Of a stretch of 64,000 bases of DNA, positions 31,044-41,003 are shown piece by piece. The position numbers were made by a program, and so were the translations under genes. The DNA is from Tubulanus polymorphus. Its lineage: Eukaryota > Nemertea > Palaeonemertea > Tubulaniformes > Tubulanidae. A model generated the notes under the pieces. It saw only the letters and a program-made list of their open reading frames with translations, made no database searches and was not told the origin of the DNA. Positions within the stretch are counted from its first letter, which is position 1. Every line of letters begins with the position of its first letter. The stretch lies in assembly GCF_964204645.1 (NCBI RefSeq), contig NC_134025.1, positions 14,841,001 to 14,905,000 on the forward strand. Reading direction: 5' to 3'.

Positions 31044-32443
31044 CTAAAAAATGAAAACATACACATAAATACATGATGGATATTTTCAAAATCTAGATGC
31101 TATTGCTGTGGAATACCTGCAAGCATTTATAAAGGGCAGATTAACCGTATGGTGCCTAGCATTCATTCGATTGGAAGCGCTTCATTGCTTAACATAAGCA
31201 ATTTTACTGCTGCTGTCAGTAAGATGGAATGTGAATCTACAAATTAGCAGGACTGTACTAACCCTTTCAGTACTGGCCATTTAATATGGTATAATACTGA
31301 GATGATTTTTGGGTGAAACCAGTGTCTCCAGTTAACCTAGCATTACTCAGAAACTACTCAACCTAAATAAAACAAACTACACACCAAATTAGAGATATGA
31401 ATCAGCGCTACATTTCAGCATAATTTTTTCATTGGTTCTGATTGGTGCGTTGAGCTCAAGTGACCAATGTCAGCCATCTTGCATTCGAAATTACCATGGA
31501 AAATTTTGGGAATAGCAGCCTCGAAAAATAATAATCCTCAAAATAGAAATAGATAAATACACTTCTTTTCTATGATATGATGACAAAAGAAATTTATTGG
31601 AACAAAATGTTTCATAAAAATATGGTACGGAAATATAGAACTCTACTGTGAACAATATCGCATTGGTGGGGTAACATTTGATCTGAGTGACCCTTGGGCA
31701 CCTCAGACTGCACAGATTATGATAAAATCTGTCTTTGTCTTCTTCACTTCTTTAGAATCAGTCTATGTAAAGATTGAGAAAGAATTTTTGCATTATTTAC
31801 TTGAAATGCAATCCTAATTGCTTATCATATAAGTACTAGGTCACTAGGCCTAAGGTGCCCCCTAGAACTACTGAATCAAAAAATATTGCTATCTGTATTC
31901 GTCAATACCTTCATAAACAAATTATCCCTCTACTCAGTCACATCAGAGCCAATCTGGCCGTTGGAATTCAATTGAATATTATCTTAACTCTTCACAGACT
32001 GATAGTCTCAAATTCGGGGCCATTTTGCCTTTTGTTTTACCACAAGACTTGTTGAAAGTTTAAAAACTTTTAAATTCTCTCACAAAATCGACCATGGCAC
32101 TACCTGGTAGATGTTTACTATAACCAGGAAGCGTTCAAAATACAGTAGGGTCCGAGTCCCGACATAATAATCTAATGAGGTGCGTATATTCTGTGTTTGT
32201 TTTACTGGCTTCCCGGAAGAGGGTGCATACTGAAAGTGTTAATGATACATAGGCCTAAAAGATATAGAATTCCATAGTTTTCTTTGAAACAGGTCAAAAC
32301 ATTCTAAAAACATCATTTTTACACCCTGGTTTGGAATAAAGCTGAAAGCCAGAAGGTGGCAGCACCAGCTGGTTAGAGCAAAACTAAAGCCTGGATAGAT
32401 TTATCAGTCTACATCCATTTATGTAGATTTACCACGATCCCTA
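31044..32443. other. Unassigned stretch
   Basis: No supported gene or repeat. The frame 31855-32055 (+) is short and has no recognisable motif. It would hold the introns and possibly further 5' exons of the minus-strand gene. Confidence 0.35.
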
Positions 32444-33045
32444 GCTACCATAGGGCTAAGTGCAAAATTTTTATGGGGGTCCTCCCCCAAGAAAATTTTA
32501 GAAATTAAAAGCGTTTTCCGAGCACTTAGAGTGATCTTGAACCCATGAACAACTATTATATTTTGGAAGGTAATGGCTAGTTCCAATGTGGTACATCCTC
32601 ATTCGATGACATTCGGCATCTCATGCATTACGGGTCGAACCCTGAATTATTGCAGTTAAAAATGCTCACTAAAAATCATCACCCAGTAGTGTATAATATC
32701 TGAAGGCATTCGCCACACACGTGCGGCAACAGTAAGTAGGCCTATGTACATTACTACTGTTGCCACGTGCGCGTGTCTGCGACCGATCGATAAAATACAT
32801 ACACACTCATCGTAGTACAAATGTAGATACAAAATCAGTGTTGCAATGAATATGCATTGAAATGCTAAAACTGGCACTGAACGCTTTTACGGTTCACCTG
32901 ATTACCTATCGCACCAGACCAATTGAATGAGATCATCACCCCCCCCCCCCATACTTTTGCATCATTTTTGACTATTTGGAAAATTGATATTTTTCAATAC
33001 CGAAATCCGCGGGAAACTGGGATCCACGGGAAATTCTCATCCCTG
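32444..33045 (+). mobile_element. hAT-like non-autonomous element, uninterrupted copy
   Basis: From 32492 on it matches the two halves at 3290-3520 and 6356-6662. The left end has agggctaagtgcaaaatt and gggggtcctccccc; the right end reads gggatccacggg... and closes with ctcatccctg. The bases catt at 32708-32711 are the unduplicated counterpart of the gypsy-1 target. An internal inverted repeat (cacacgtgcggcaacagta facing tactgttgccacgtgcgcgt) surrounds 32714-32780. No protein is encoded; the frame 32656-32877 (-) is chance. Confidence 0.75.
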
Positions 33046-33091
33046 GGAATTTACAATCCTGTTCAACAGTCTATCTTGGAAATAAGTAGGT

Positions 33092-33205
33092 CTAACTAGT
33101 GGAGTCATGCTAGGTAGTATCCTTAGTCATCTTCCCTTCACTGTCCTGATAAATGATATACACAGTAATCCAAAATGTACAGGACCAAGCAAATTTCCAA
33201 AATGA
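33092..33205 (+). pseudogene. LINE reverse transcriptase fragment
   Basis: A 37-codon frame reads LTSGVMLGSILSHLPFTVLI and then NDIHSNPKC. This is RT motif B (SGVxQGSxLxPLLFxxxxND) of CR1/Jockey-like elements. The usual Gln and Pro are replaced (VMLGS, SHLP), so the piece is mutated. A related piece lies on the minus strand at 54903-55185. Confidence 0.65.
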
Positions 33206-33435
33206 CCTAAACAAGCTGTGTTCCGTACATGGTCAGAAACAAAGACAGTGAGGTTCATCCTGAAAAAGGCATAATATGGATATTGGATATGAAGAAAACC
33301 CAGGTTTATATTTGACTTTTTGTTCGAGTGAGAAGCTTATTTTGTTTGAATGAAGATTACTCATTATATGCCAATGGTGTCAGCAGTTGGAACAATGGGA
33401 TACGAATTACCCGTAGAATATTCAATTGTTTTTAA

Positions 33436-34035
33436 ACTAGGGATCCAGAGACACCATGCCCACTTGGGAAGTGGTGACAAATGCTCAACAATCTAACAAT
33501 TTCAATATTCATCGCCCCCTGGCGACCATATACAAAAATCAATGATCTTGAAATTCACCACTATCATAGAATATGTCAGCAGCAACAATTTTGTTATTGA
33601 TTGTGATAACATAATATGCCTCGCTACCAATTTAATATGTAAATACTAAGTAATTCTATTATTCAATGGCCCCAGGTGACCAAAAGCAAAACCCAATGAC
33701 CTTGAAACTCAGCACAATCATAGAACATATCATGTTTGCAATTATTCATGGTAACAAAATATGCCTTGGTACCAATGTATTAGGGAAATACTAAGTTATT
33801 CTACTATCCAACGCCCCCTGATGACCATATAGAATAATTTATGTCCTTAAAACTCACCATAATCATAGACAACGTCATGAGCTACAACTTTGTAGGCGAT
33901 TGTGGTAACAATATATTCTTAGGTATCAATATAATGTGGGAAAACTTTTTCCCACCTACGAATGAGTACTGATGACACCAAGATGGCTGCCAATTGCGTA
34001 ATAATTCGCTGATCAAAAATACATGTCTCAGGTAT
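33436..34035 (+). mobile_element. Pearl-like element, copy 2 (3' truncated)
   Basis: The left end ctagggatccagagacacca matches copies 3 and 4. Three to four tandem units follow, marked near 33511, 33660 and 33806, then the start of the 3' part (gtgggaaaactttttcccac, gatggctgccaattgcg). The alignment to the complete copy stops near 34035, so the right 700 bp are missing. Confidence 0.8.
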
Positions 34036-34383
34036 TAAAGATCCCTCTCCTTTTACTTAAGATTCTTCAGTGTAGCACCTCCTACTCAAAGTGAGCCGGC
34101 GGTCTAGTTGATGTATGATACGCTTCCTCATTACTACAACTGTCAACACAAATCAGTGTGCAGACCATCAGGGGCATTTATTTTCTTCTAAGCGAAAGAA
34201 TTAATTCAAATCATCTATAAATACGTTTTTATTCATTTATCTCCTTTCTATAACTTACAGTAGATGATTTATATGTTTTTTTTATATTTTATTTCAATTT
34301 TTCTCATTTCCCGATTTAATGCATATACTGCTATACTCTGTCAACATTTTCATTCCAATGAATTACAGCTAAATTAGATCGCA
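34036..34383. other. AT-rich stretch
   Basis: No gene. It probably contains the 3' flank of the minus-strand transposase-like pseudogene. Confidence 0.35.
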
Positions 34384-35388
34384 TTAAGTATTCGCTATCC
34401 GCAAATGATATTCTTTTATCCTGAAAATGTTCAATACATTGTTGAAACTCTCATCATAAAACGAATCAGGGCCAAGAATAAAGTTTTCTGCATGTTGGTA
34501 TAAATATGACGAGTGGATTACATTTCTCAATAATTTTTTTTCGATAGATGATGTTAACACTTTTTCTTGATGGTCCATAAATTATATCTTTTTTGCAGCG
34601 TGAATCTGGGTGACAATTTTCGTGGTTTTTCAATAGTATTCTATCATATTGTCCAAGTATTTTCGCAACTTTGCTTCAACTTCTTCGCAGTTTTTTCAAC
34701 AGCCCACTGAATATGGGTACCAATAGGCTTTGTTTTGTCATGAAGTTCCTCCTGCCAGGTTTCCGCATGCTATTCTTGAGCACCGCGCCCAATGTTTTTG
34801 ACATTTCGCAAGATGTTATAAATTGCGTGCCATGAATCGTTTTGGTTTTGACAGCCTTGGTCACGAACAAACGTATTTACACTTGTACTGTTGTAATGGC
34901 AGATCACACCAATATTTAACCATTCGATATCTAGAGTGAAAGTAAGATACTGGTATATTCGCTCAGTACCTAGTCGTTCCATGTCTCTGAGATACGGGAT
35001 CATCGACTTTCGTTATATGTTCACAACCAAAACATTGTTGGTCTTTTCTCCCATAGCGATGACAGTTGAATCTTAAAACATTTTTTCGCACTCGGTGCCG
35101 AGCATCGGACATGATATCAATAGTTTCTGGGTCATCATAACAGGCAAGCTCTTACAGAAGAGCATTTTTTATTGAACTATCACGAACTTCCTGGGCGGAT
35201 AATTCATATCTATCCTGATATTTGGTAAGATTATAATATGTAAGTATTCCGAGAGAAACACCATCAATGAACCTTTTGTAGGCGGAATATATGAATCCAG
35301 ACGAATAATATCTGTGAGTGACGCGTACATTGACAAGCAATTCATCATCTGGAATAGGGTAACTCACTGTAATTTCGGAAGACCACAT
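34384..35388 (-). pseudogene. Transposase-like protein with HITKxDDxxSQRH motif
   Basis: Read on the minus strand, pieces in several frames give one protein in order: a segment ending RYELSAQEVRDSSIKNALL (35388-35152); ACYDDPETIDIMSDARHRVR (about 35130); CFGCEHITKVDDPVSQRHG (about 35020); the frame at 35003-34770 with GTERIYQYLTFTLDIEWL and QNQNDSWHAIYNILR; and, at the end, EKKLLRNVIHSSYLYQHAEN and DSFYDESFNNVLNIF (34578-34384). This string of motifs belongs to a family found repeatedly in aquatic invertebrate genomes that looks like a DDE-type transposase. I cannot name its superfamily. Frameshifts and stops make the copy inactive. Confidence 0.65.
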
Positions 35389-36114
35389 AAGTTCGGAAGT
35401 TTTCTTCTACGGCCTCTCCGCGGTTGCGGAGAGGGAATACCTATTCCGACTAGCTTAAATTTGAAAAAGGGGGAGTAGGTTGGTATTTCCTGGGAATTCC
35501 ACGGGAATCCGCGCCATTTTGATGACGTAGTACGCATTTCTTTCTGGCACACGAAATCAGCGCGGCAAATCGCTAAAGTCGGTCACGTATGTACACTATT
35601 GATTCGCCCCGCTTTTACGGCATATCGTGGCAGCCGATACGTAAACACTGCCGCAGAGTTCTAGGAAGCCGATAGTTTGTTTATAAACATTCATTTACTA
35701 TCGGAATACGCTCATTGTTACATAAACCGCGATTTTCCAAAACTCAAATGCCTACACATAATTTCGGAAATCCCATACCCAGCTTTCACGGCTCCTCCAC
35801 GTAATTTCGGAAGTTCCGAAATAATGTATAATTGTTATTACGTATGTTTACACAGCTGTTTTTCCTAGAAATGAACGATTCTATTTCTAATTAAAAACAA
35901 CACACAACTTTTTTAGATCAAAATTGAATTCATTTAAGCTTAGGCCTATATTTAGTTGGACCTTGTGGCTAATGACTGTAGCAGCCTAATAAAATTAAAA
36001 CAAATTGAAAAACTAACTCAAATTGAAGGTCTTAGACCCTAAGCTGTTTTATCGACCCAAGGACAGTGCCCTTTCTCTGTAAGCATTTATCTAAAATTTG
36101 GTTTTATTTCCAGG
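35389..36114. other. Terminal region of an old DNA transposon (inferred)
   Basis: Contains variants of the motif ttccgaaattacgtgg on one strand or the other (35354-35368, 35381-35394, 35762-35774, 35800-35813), shared with 41.8-42.1 kb. It probably represents terminal sequence of the transposon that carried the pseudogene at 34.4-35.4 kb. No gene was found; the frame 35677-35868 is chance. Confidence 0.35.
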
Positions 36115-36429
36115 ATGCCAAAGGTTTATTGCAAATGGTCAGAAGACCAAATGACCCACGCGATTGAATCAGTGAAATCTGGTTCTTCGATATTGAGAGC
36201 AGCCAGTGAGTTTTCTGTACCAAAATCAACTCTGCATGATAGAGTTAGTGGAAAAATCTGTCATGCAACAGCAAAATTAGGCAGGCCGTCCCATCTCAGC
36301 ATGGCGGATGAGACAAAACTTGCAGACTTTGCAAAGAACCGAGCTGATTTGGGGTATGGGTTCTCGAAAAGTAATTTTCTGAGGTATGCTGGTGATTTGG
36401 CACTCAAACGCGGCAAACCATTCCAGGAG
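36115..36429 (+). CDS. Pogo-like exon 1: DNA-binding domain
   Basis: Begins MPKVYCKWSEDQMTHAIESV and continues with ILRAASEFSVPKSTLHDRVS, a pipsqueak/CENP-B-type helix-turn-helix used by pogo transposases to bind their ends. The 105 codons end exactly at a gag|gtatgt donor. Thereafter comes LADFAKNRADLGYGFSK, the start of the second HTH/linker. The ORF beyond the donor is intronic. Confidence 0.85.
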
Positions 36430-36517
36430 GTATGTCTATTGACTTGTGATCTGTTAATTCTCAGCTTGGTACATAGGCCTATAAGTTAAAAATCTATATA
36501 TATATTTATTTCTGTAG

Positions 36518-36627
36518 GTTGTTCCTAGTGACCAGTTTTGGGCTGGCTTTAAAGCAAGAACCCCAAGCGTATCGTTGCGAAAACCAGAGGGCACTGCTGC
36601 TGTTAGGCACCAGTGCATGAACGTGAA
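36518..36627 (+). CDS. Pogo-like exon 2, part before the insertion
   Basis: After a ttctgtag acceptor the frame reads VVPSDQFWAGFKARTPSVSL and ends RHQCMN just before the Pearl-like element. This is the CENPB-type linker preceding the catalytic domain. The exon resumes at 37891. Confidence 0.8.
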
Positions 36628-37890
36628 CTAGGGGTCCAGGGACACCATGCCCACTTGGGAAGTGGTTTCAAATGCTCAACAATCTAACAAATTCAATATT
36701 CAACGCCCCCTGGTGACCATATACAGAATCCAATGACCTTGAAACTCACCACAATCATAGAACATGTCAGCAGCTACGATTTTGTAATTGATTGTGATAA
36801 CAAAATAAGCCTCGTTACCAATTTAATATGGAAATACCAAGTCATTCTACTATTCAACGCCCCCTGGTGACCATATTCAAAACCCAATGACCTCAAAACT
36901 CACAACAATCATAGAATATGTCACGAACTACAACTTTGCAATTGATCATGGCAACAAAATATGCCTAGGTACCAATATAATAAGGAAATACTAAGTTATT
37001 CTACTATTCAACGCACCCTGGTGACCATATAGAAAAACTTATGTACTTAAAACTCGCAAAAATCATAGATGATGTCATGAGCTACAACTTTGCAATTGAT
37101 TGTGGTTACAAAATATGCATTGATACGAATATAATAAAGAAATGCTAAGATATTGTATTATTCAACGCCCCCTGGTGGCCATATACAAAATCCAATTACC
37201 TTGAAACTCACCACAATCATAGAACACGTTATGAGCTACAACTTTCTAATTGATTGTGGTAGCAAAATACGCTTAGGTATCAATATAATGTGGAAAAACT
37301 TTTTCCCACTTATGAATGAGTACTGCTGACACCAAGATGGCCGCCAATTGCGTCATAATTGGCTGATGAAAAATACCTGTCTCAGGTATAAAACATCCCT
37401 TTCCAAAGAATACCCATCAAAAATTGTAATGAGAAATGGCAAACCAGTAGGAAGCTACAGGACTCAGAATTCGGGCCAAAATTCACATTTTTGGGCACTA
37501 AAAAGGCCATAGGACGGCCATCTTGAGTCCGACCGACCCAATTTTTGTTAAGTTCATGGGCCCTGGGGGGGTTCACATATATCCGAAAGATCAAGATAAT
37601 TGATCAAAGCGTCTTCAAAATTTCCCTCAAAAAGTTCAAAAATGTGTAAAAAGTGCTGATTTTGGTGAACAACAATGGCTGCAGTCGGCCATCTTGATTC
37701 TGACAGGGCCAGTTTTTGGGCTGAAGATGTGTCTAGGGTAGATACATGTGTAACCCAAATATCAAGACATTACCTTGAAGCGTCTTCAAAACTTCCCAAA
37801 ATAACTGGATTCCGTCTACGGACGGACGGACGGACGACGGACGAAAAGTGAACGCAATAGCCCGCTGGGACTAAAGTTCCAAGTGGGCTA
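36628..37890 (+). mobile_element. Pearl-like element, copy 3 (complete)
   Basis: This copy has both ends, because it interrupts a recognisable exon. Left end ctaggggtccagggacacca, then four tandem units of 154 bp (attcaacgcc marks at 36699, 36853, 37007 and 37161), then a 600 bp unique part with gatggccgccaattgcg, a gacggacggacg stretch, and a terminal hairpin agcccgctgggact/agttccaagtgggct ending CTA. The hairpin followed by CTAA in copy 1 (cta-aa here) and the lack of a clear target duplication fit Helitron-type ends. The tandem-core layout resembles molluscan Pearl elements. No protein is encoded; frames 37382-37594 and 37770-38036 (-) are chance. Confidence 0.82.
37166..37181 (-). promoter_or_regulatory. 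CTCF-consensus-like site in Pearl-like unit 4
   Basis: Read on the minus strand: TGGCCACCAGGGGGCG, a full match to the 16 bases of the vertebrate and insect-shared CTCF core as I remember it. The other units of this copy carry one-base variants (for example TGGTCACCAGGGGGCG at 36704-36719 and 36858-36873). Whether the site is bound cannot be seen from sequence. Confidence 0.45.
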
Positions 37891-38014
37891 AAAAAGTAGG
37901 CAGCTATTTCAAGGCCATCCAGAGTGCATTGGCTGGTATTCAGCCAATGTACATCTGGAACCTTGACGAAACCGGGGTTCAGTTGACCCACGTACCAGGG
38001 AAAATCGTAACAAG
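37891..38014 (+). CDS. Pogo-like exon 2, part after the insertion
   Basis: Reads VGSYFKAIQSALAGIQPMYI then WNLDETGVQLTHVPGKIVT, carrying the first catalytic Asp in the pogo signature WNxDETG. It ends aca ag|gtaggg; the split codon is completed by exon 3. The frame over it on the other strand (37770-38036) is a shadow. Confidence 0.85.
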
Positions 38015-38153
38015 GTAGGGCAAACGAACTGGCCAATTACACTGACCTTATTACAACTATATTCTTATTGTTAATATATCATCTAGAAACAGAGTTGAAT
38101 TTTACAATTCTCTGCTGATACCTTAATGAATAGGCCTACTTGGTTTTTTTCAG

Positions 38154-38358
38154 AAAAGGAAGCAAGTACGTTCAGTCACGGATAAGCGGAAACCGGGAGA
38201 CGATTACTGTTATGGCGTGTGGTAATGCCTCAGGTCAAATGCTGGCACCACACGTCATATTCAAAGGAAAAACTGTCGCTTCGCTGCAATCGGTGGATTC
38301 GGTAAATGCTCCGGCTGGAACAACTCCGTCAGTTTCAGAAACAGGGTGGACTAAACAG
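38154..38358 (+). CDS. Pogo-like exon 3
   Basis: After ttttttcag the frame reads KGSKYVQSRISGNRETITVM and ends SETGWTKQ|gt. The ITVMACGNASGQMLAPHVIF strand is the conserved region between the first and second catalytic Asp. The same exon in copy 2 (63340-63544) differs at few residues. Confidence 0.88.
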
Positions 38359-38448
38359 GTATTTATTAAAACAACAAAAATATTAAACAATTATTTGAAA
38401 TCCACCATATTCTAACCATTAAATGTATTTTATCTTTGAATTCTCTAG

Positions 38449-38636
38449 GGTATTGCCACACTTTGGTTTCGAGAAAGCTTCCTTCCGGCAATCAGACGAA
38501 CACGTCCACAAATATTAATTTCAGATGGCCATAATAGTCACAACTTCCTAGAACTCATCGAATTAGCCAGACAGAACAAAGTCACTCTAGTTGAGTTGTC
38601 AGAGCATACATCACACTGGCTGCAACCCCTAGATAG
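38449..38636 (+). CDS. Pogo-like exon 4: second and third catalytic Asp
   Basis: Reads GIATLWFRESFLPAI and then PQILISDGHNSHNFLELIEL and HTSHWLQPLD. SDGHNSH holds the second Asp and HWLQPLD the third, completing the DDD triad typical of pogo-like Tc1/mariner transposases. The exon ends gat ag|gtaata. In copy 2 a deletion removes exactly these residues. Confidence 0.88.
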
Positions 38637-38714
38637 GTAATAGCACAATCTTTTTCTTAACTCTTTGTAGTATATTCTAGCAATAATATTAATGGTTTAT
38701 TTTTACATAAACAG

Positions 38715-38952
38715 AACGTGTTTCAAGACTTTAAAATCTAGCTGGAACCGCTTATGTCAAGAATTCTCCAATGATTACCCGGGGGGAGTGATAAACAAAA
38801 ACTGCTTCTTCGAAATATTTCGCAAGGCTTGGCAGAGCATTTCACCAGATATGCTTATCAATGGTTTCAGGTCTTGCGGAATATTTCCTTTCAACCCATA
38901 TGCCATACCAAACGAGGCGTACTTACCGTCTACAACAACAGTTCGCGATATA
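38715..38952 (+). CDS. Pogo-like exon 5
   Basis: Reads TCFKTLKSSWNRLCQEF, CFFEIFRKAWQSISPDMLIN and GFRSCGIFPFNPYAIP, the conserved end of pogo-like transposase domains, then the PSTTTVRDI linker at a gtgagt donor. The ORF upstream of 38715 is intron. Confidence 0.85.
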
Positions 38953-39031
38953 GTGAGTTATGCATTCATATATGTATTGTATCGGTTAAAATGTCCTGAT
39001 ATATGAGTGTCTAGTATTTATTTATATTCAG

Positions 39032-39902
39032 ATATCAGATCCTGCTTCATTATTGCCAATACAATCATTTGAATTGAATCAAAATCCACCAAGCGAGGTA
39101 ACATATTACAATAATGCAATTTTGCAATAGAATTTGAAAAATTTTCGTTTTTCTTGATGAATTTTGTTCCATAGTTACACTAATAACAGTTGACGATAGA
39201 GTTATGATTGCTTTAACAAATTTTTAGAATTACTTCTGTGTTTCAGCATTTTTCTGTCCTCGGAGAGCTGCTACATGCAAGATATCCTTTTAAAAACCTG
39301 AATAAACCTGAATAAATTTGCAAGAAACTGAAATGAATTTAATTCAAAATATTTTATTTTAACTTTTGAAAATTAGTGAAAGATACTTATACTGTTTGAT
39401 ATTATTTTTTTCAGGCTCTACCGGTGAACAATTCTTGTTCTTGTAGTACTGCGCTACAGACGTTGGAGTCGGTTATCTCACCTGAAATGAAAATACAATT
39501 TGAATGTCGATACAATGAGGGATATGATGTCGCGGGAGATTCCCTGTATGAGGCATGGAAATCCCTGAAATCAAACGAAATTAACATTCATTCCAACATT
39601 TTCAACAATTCATCATCGCCAGGTGAGACTCAAATGAAATGGGTTTGTTTGATTCAACTAATTGTTAGAACGTGAAATTACCTTTCTAATCTCATTTTCA
39701 AGCTGACTCGGACAAGGATGTTTTAAAATATCCGATTGTGGAAAGTCGTCGCTCGAAAAATCGCATAGAAGATTCGAAACGATATTTCATCCTCACAGCA
39801 GATGATGCCTATGCGAAAGCTCTCGACAAAAATCGGAAATAAGAAGAGAAAGAAAACAAGAAATTAGAACGACAAGAGAGAAATAAGAAATGTGCAACAA
39901 GT
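39032..39902 (+). pseudogene. Pogo-like exons 6 to 8
   Basis: Exon 6 (39032-39097), exon 7 (39415-39622, with CSTALQTLESVISPEMKIQF) and exon 8 (39703-39902, with ADSDKDVLKYPIVESRRSKN). Exon 8 has a stop at 39840-39842 after DKNRK, followed by a strongly basic EEKENKKLERQERNKK. Exon junction phases agree (exon 7 ends in a single G, exon 8 supplies CT). The function of this C-terminal extension is unknown. Confidence 0.7.
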
Positions 39903-40007
39903 GTAAGTTTCAGGGACAACCTCCTGTCGAGTTGTGAGTTCATTCATTTCCCGGTACATCGTGATGATTCTTGACCTGCTAGGTACTTAGTCTATAAATA
40001 TTTCAGG

Positions 40008-40689
40008 CGTCCTCAAGACCAGTGGCGTCACCTGTCGAGGAAAAAAAAACGAAAATCGTGTAGTCGAGGTAGACCTATGAAAATTAAACATTTAATGAAA
40101 TAAGGTTTTTTGGAATTTAAAATTGAGAAGGGCTACAATGTGTATCTGAATTTCAGGATCCTGTGAGTGTGCCTGAAACAAGTGGCGTGAACTTGATTCA
40201 CGAGATCAATATAAGGTAAATTACTACAAGCTTAGCTTAAAAACATGTAATAGGCCTACCTGGTTAATAGTGATGAATAATCTATCATTACTGGGTTATT
40301 ATCATTGAAGTGAAGGTTCATATGTAACCCTATACCAAGAGGGCCAGAAAGGCAGAAAGCACCTTTACTTCGGAGTGGTATGTTTCATCGGCTAAATTTT
40401 AACTAAAAAAGGAGAAATAGGATTCATGTACGGATAGTTATATATTCAACTATTTGCAGATTCTGGAAATATCGAATGACGGAGAAACAATATCGGTGCA
40501 ATTTTTGGAACAATATTGCAATAAAAATCTGTTCGTTGGCCGGACGTGGAGCTCAAAGAAGATCATCCGGTTGAAAATATCGTAAACAGCTTGGAACCAC
40601 CAGAAGTAGTAAACACAAGGATTCAGATGGTTTTCCGGGCTGCCGAATTTGTGAAAAGTTGCGATTTATTTGCTTGTATATGTACATAA
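40008..40689 (+). pseudogene. Pogo-like exons 9 to 12, C-terminal domain
   Basis: Small exons at about 40008-40066, 40157-40215 and 40316-40377 lead to the last exon 40460-40689. The final two read YQEGQKGRKHLYFGV, then ILEISNDGETISVQFLEQYC, and after a one-base shift RWPDVELKEDHPVENIVNSL and EPPEVVN. The layout (short beta-strand-like module, then WPD...DHPVENIV..L..PE) recurs at the C-terminus of other invertebrate pogo-like proteins I recall. Its role is not known to me. Confidence 0.6.
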
Positions 40690-40793
40690 ATGTTTTACTG
40701 TACTGTTGATAATATATACACGTATTTGTTGTTAAGAAAAAAATCATTTGTTGTTAAATCATTAAAGTTATTACTGTTATTGGCTACGATTAT

Positions 40794-41003
40794 GGGAAAA
40801 AGTGCAGATCTGCACCTCTCCGCATAAACGGTTCAATCAATTACATTAAATAATACATAAAGTTTCAGATTCAAAATGTCATCAGCAATTCATACATTGC
40901 CATTGGTTAATTTTAATATATCTTCACTAGAAAGATTTAGCCTGGATACTGTCATTCAGTAGATTGCGTCAATCACGAGAGGTGCGGATCTGCACTTTTA
41001 CCC
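40794..41003 (+). mobile_element. MITE with 27 bp TIRs and 6 bp TSD, copy 1
   Basis: The ends are inverted repeats of 27 bp with two mismatches: left starts gggaaaaagtgcagatctgc, right ends ggatctgcacttttaccc. The 6 bp gattat is duplicated at 40788-40793 and 41004-41009. Only 210 bp long, no coding capacity. The TIR contains the palindrome tgcagatctgca. A related copy lies at 55301. The superfamily cannot be told from these ends. Confidence 0.85.

Larger units (their letters stand above)
36115..40689 (+). pseudogene. Pogo/Tigger-like transposase gene, multi-exon, interrupted
   Basis: At least twelve blocks with matching splice sites read in phase: 36115-36429, 36518-36627 plus 37891-38014, 38154-38358, 38449-38636, 38715-38952, 39032-39097, 39415-39622, 39703-39902, about 40008-40066, 40157-40215, 40316-40377 and 40460-40689. 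The product has an HTH domain at the N-terminus, a DDD catalytic domain in the middle and an acidic/basic C-terminal extension. Damage: a 1.26 kb Pearl-like insertion in exon 2, a stop at 39840-39842 in exon 8, and a frameshift in the last exon. A second, shorter copy with the same exon structure lies at 62800-63970. Introns in a pogo-type transposase are unusual. Confidence 0.85.

Noticed and set aside
37382-38036. Minus-strand ORFs of 70 and 88 codons
   Set aside because: They overlap the Pearl-like unique region and the antisense of pogo exon 2, and have no counterparts in the other copies.
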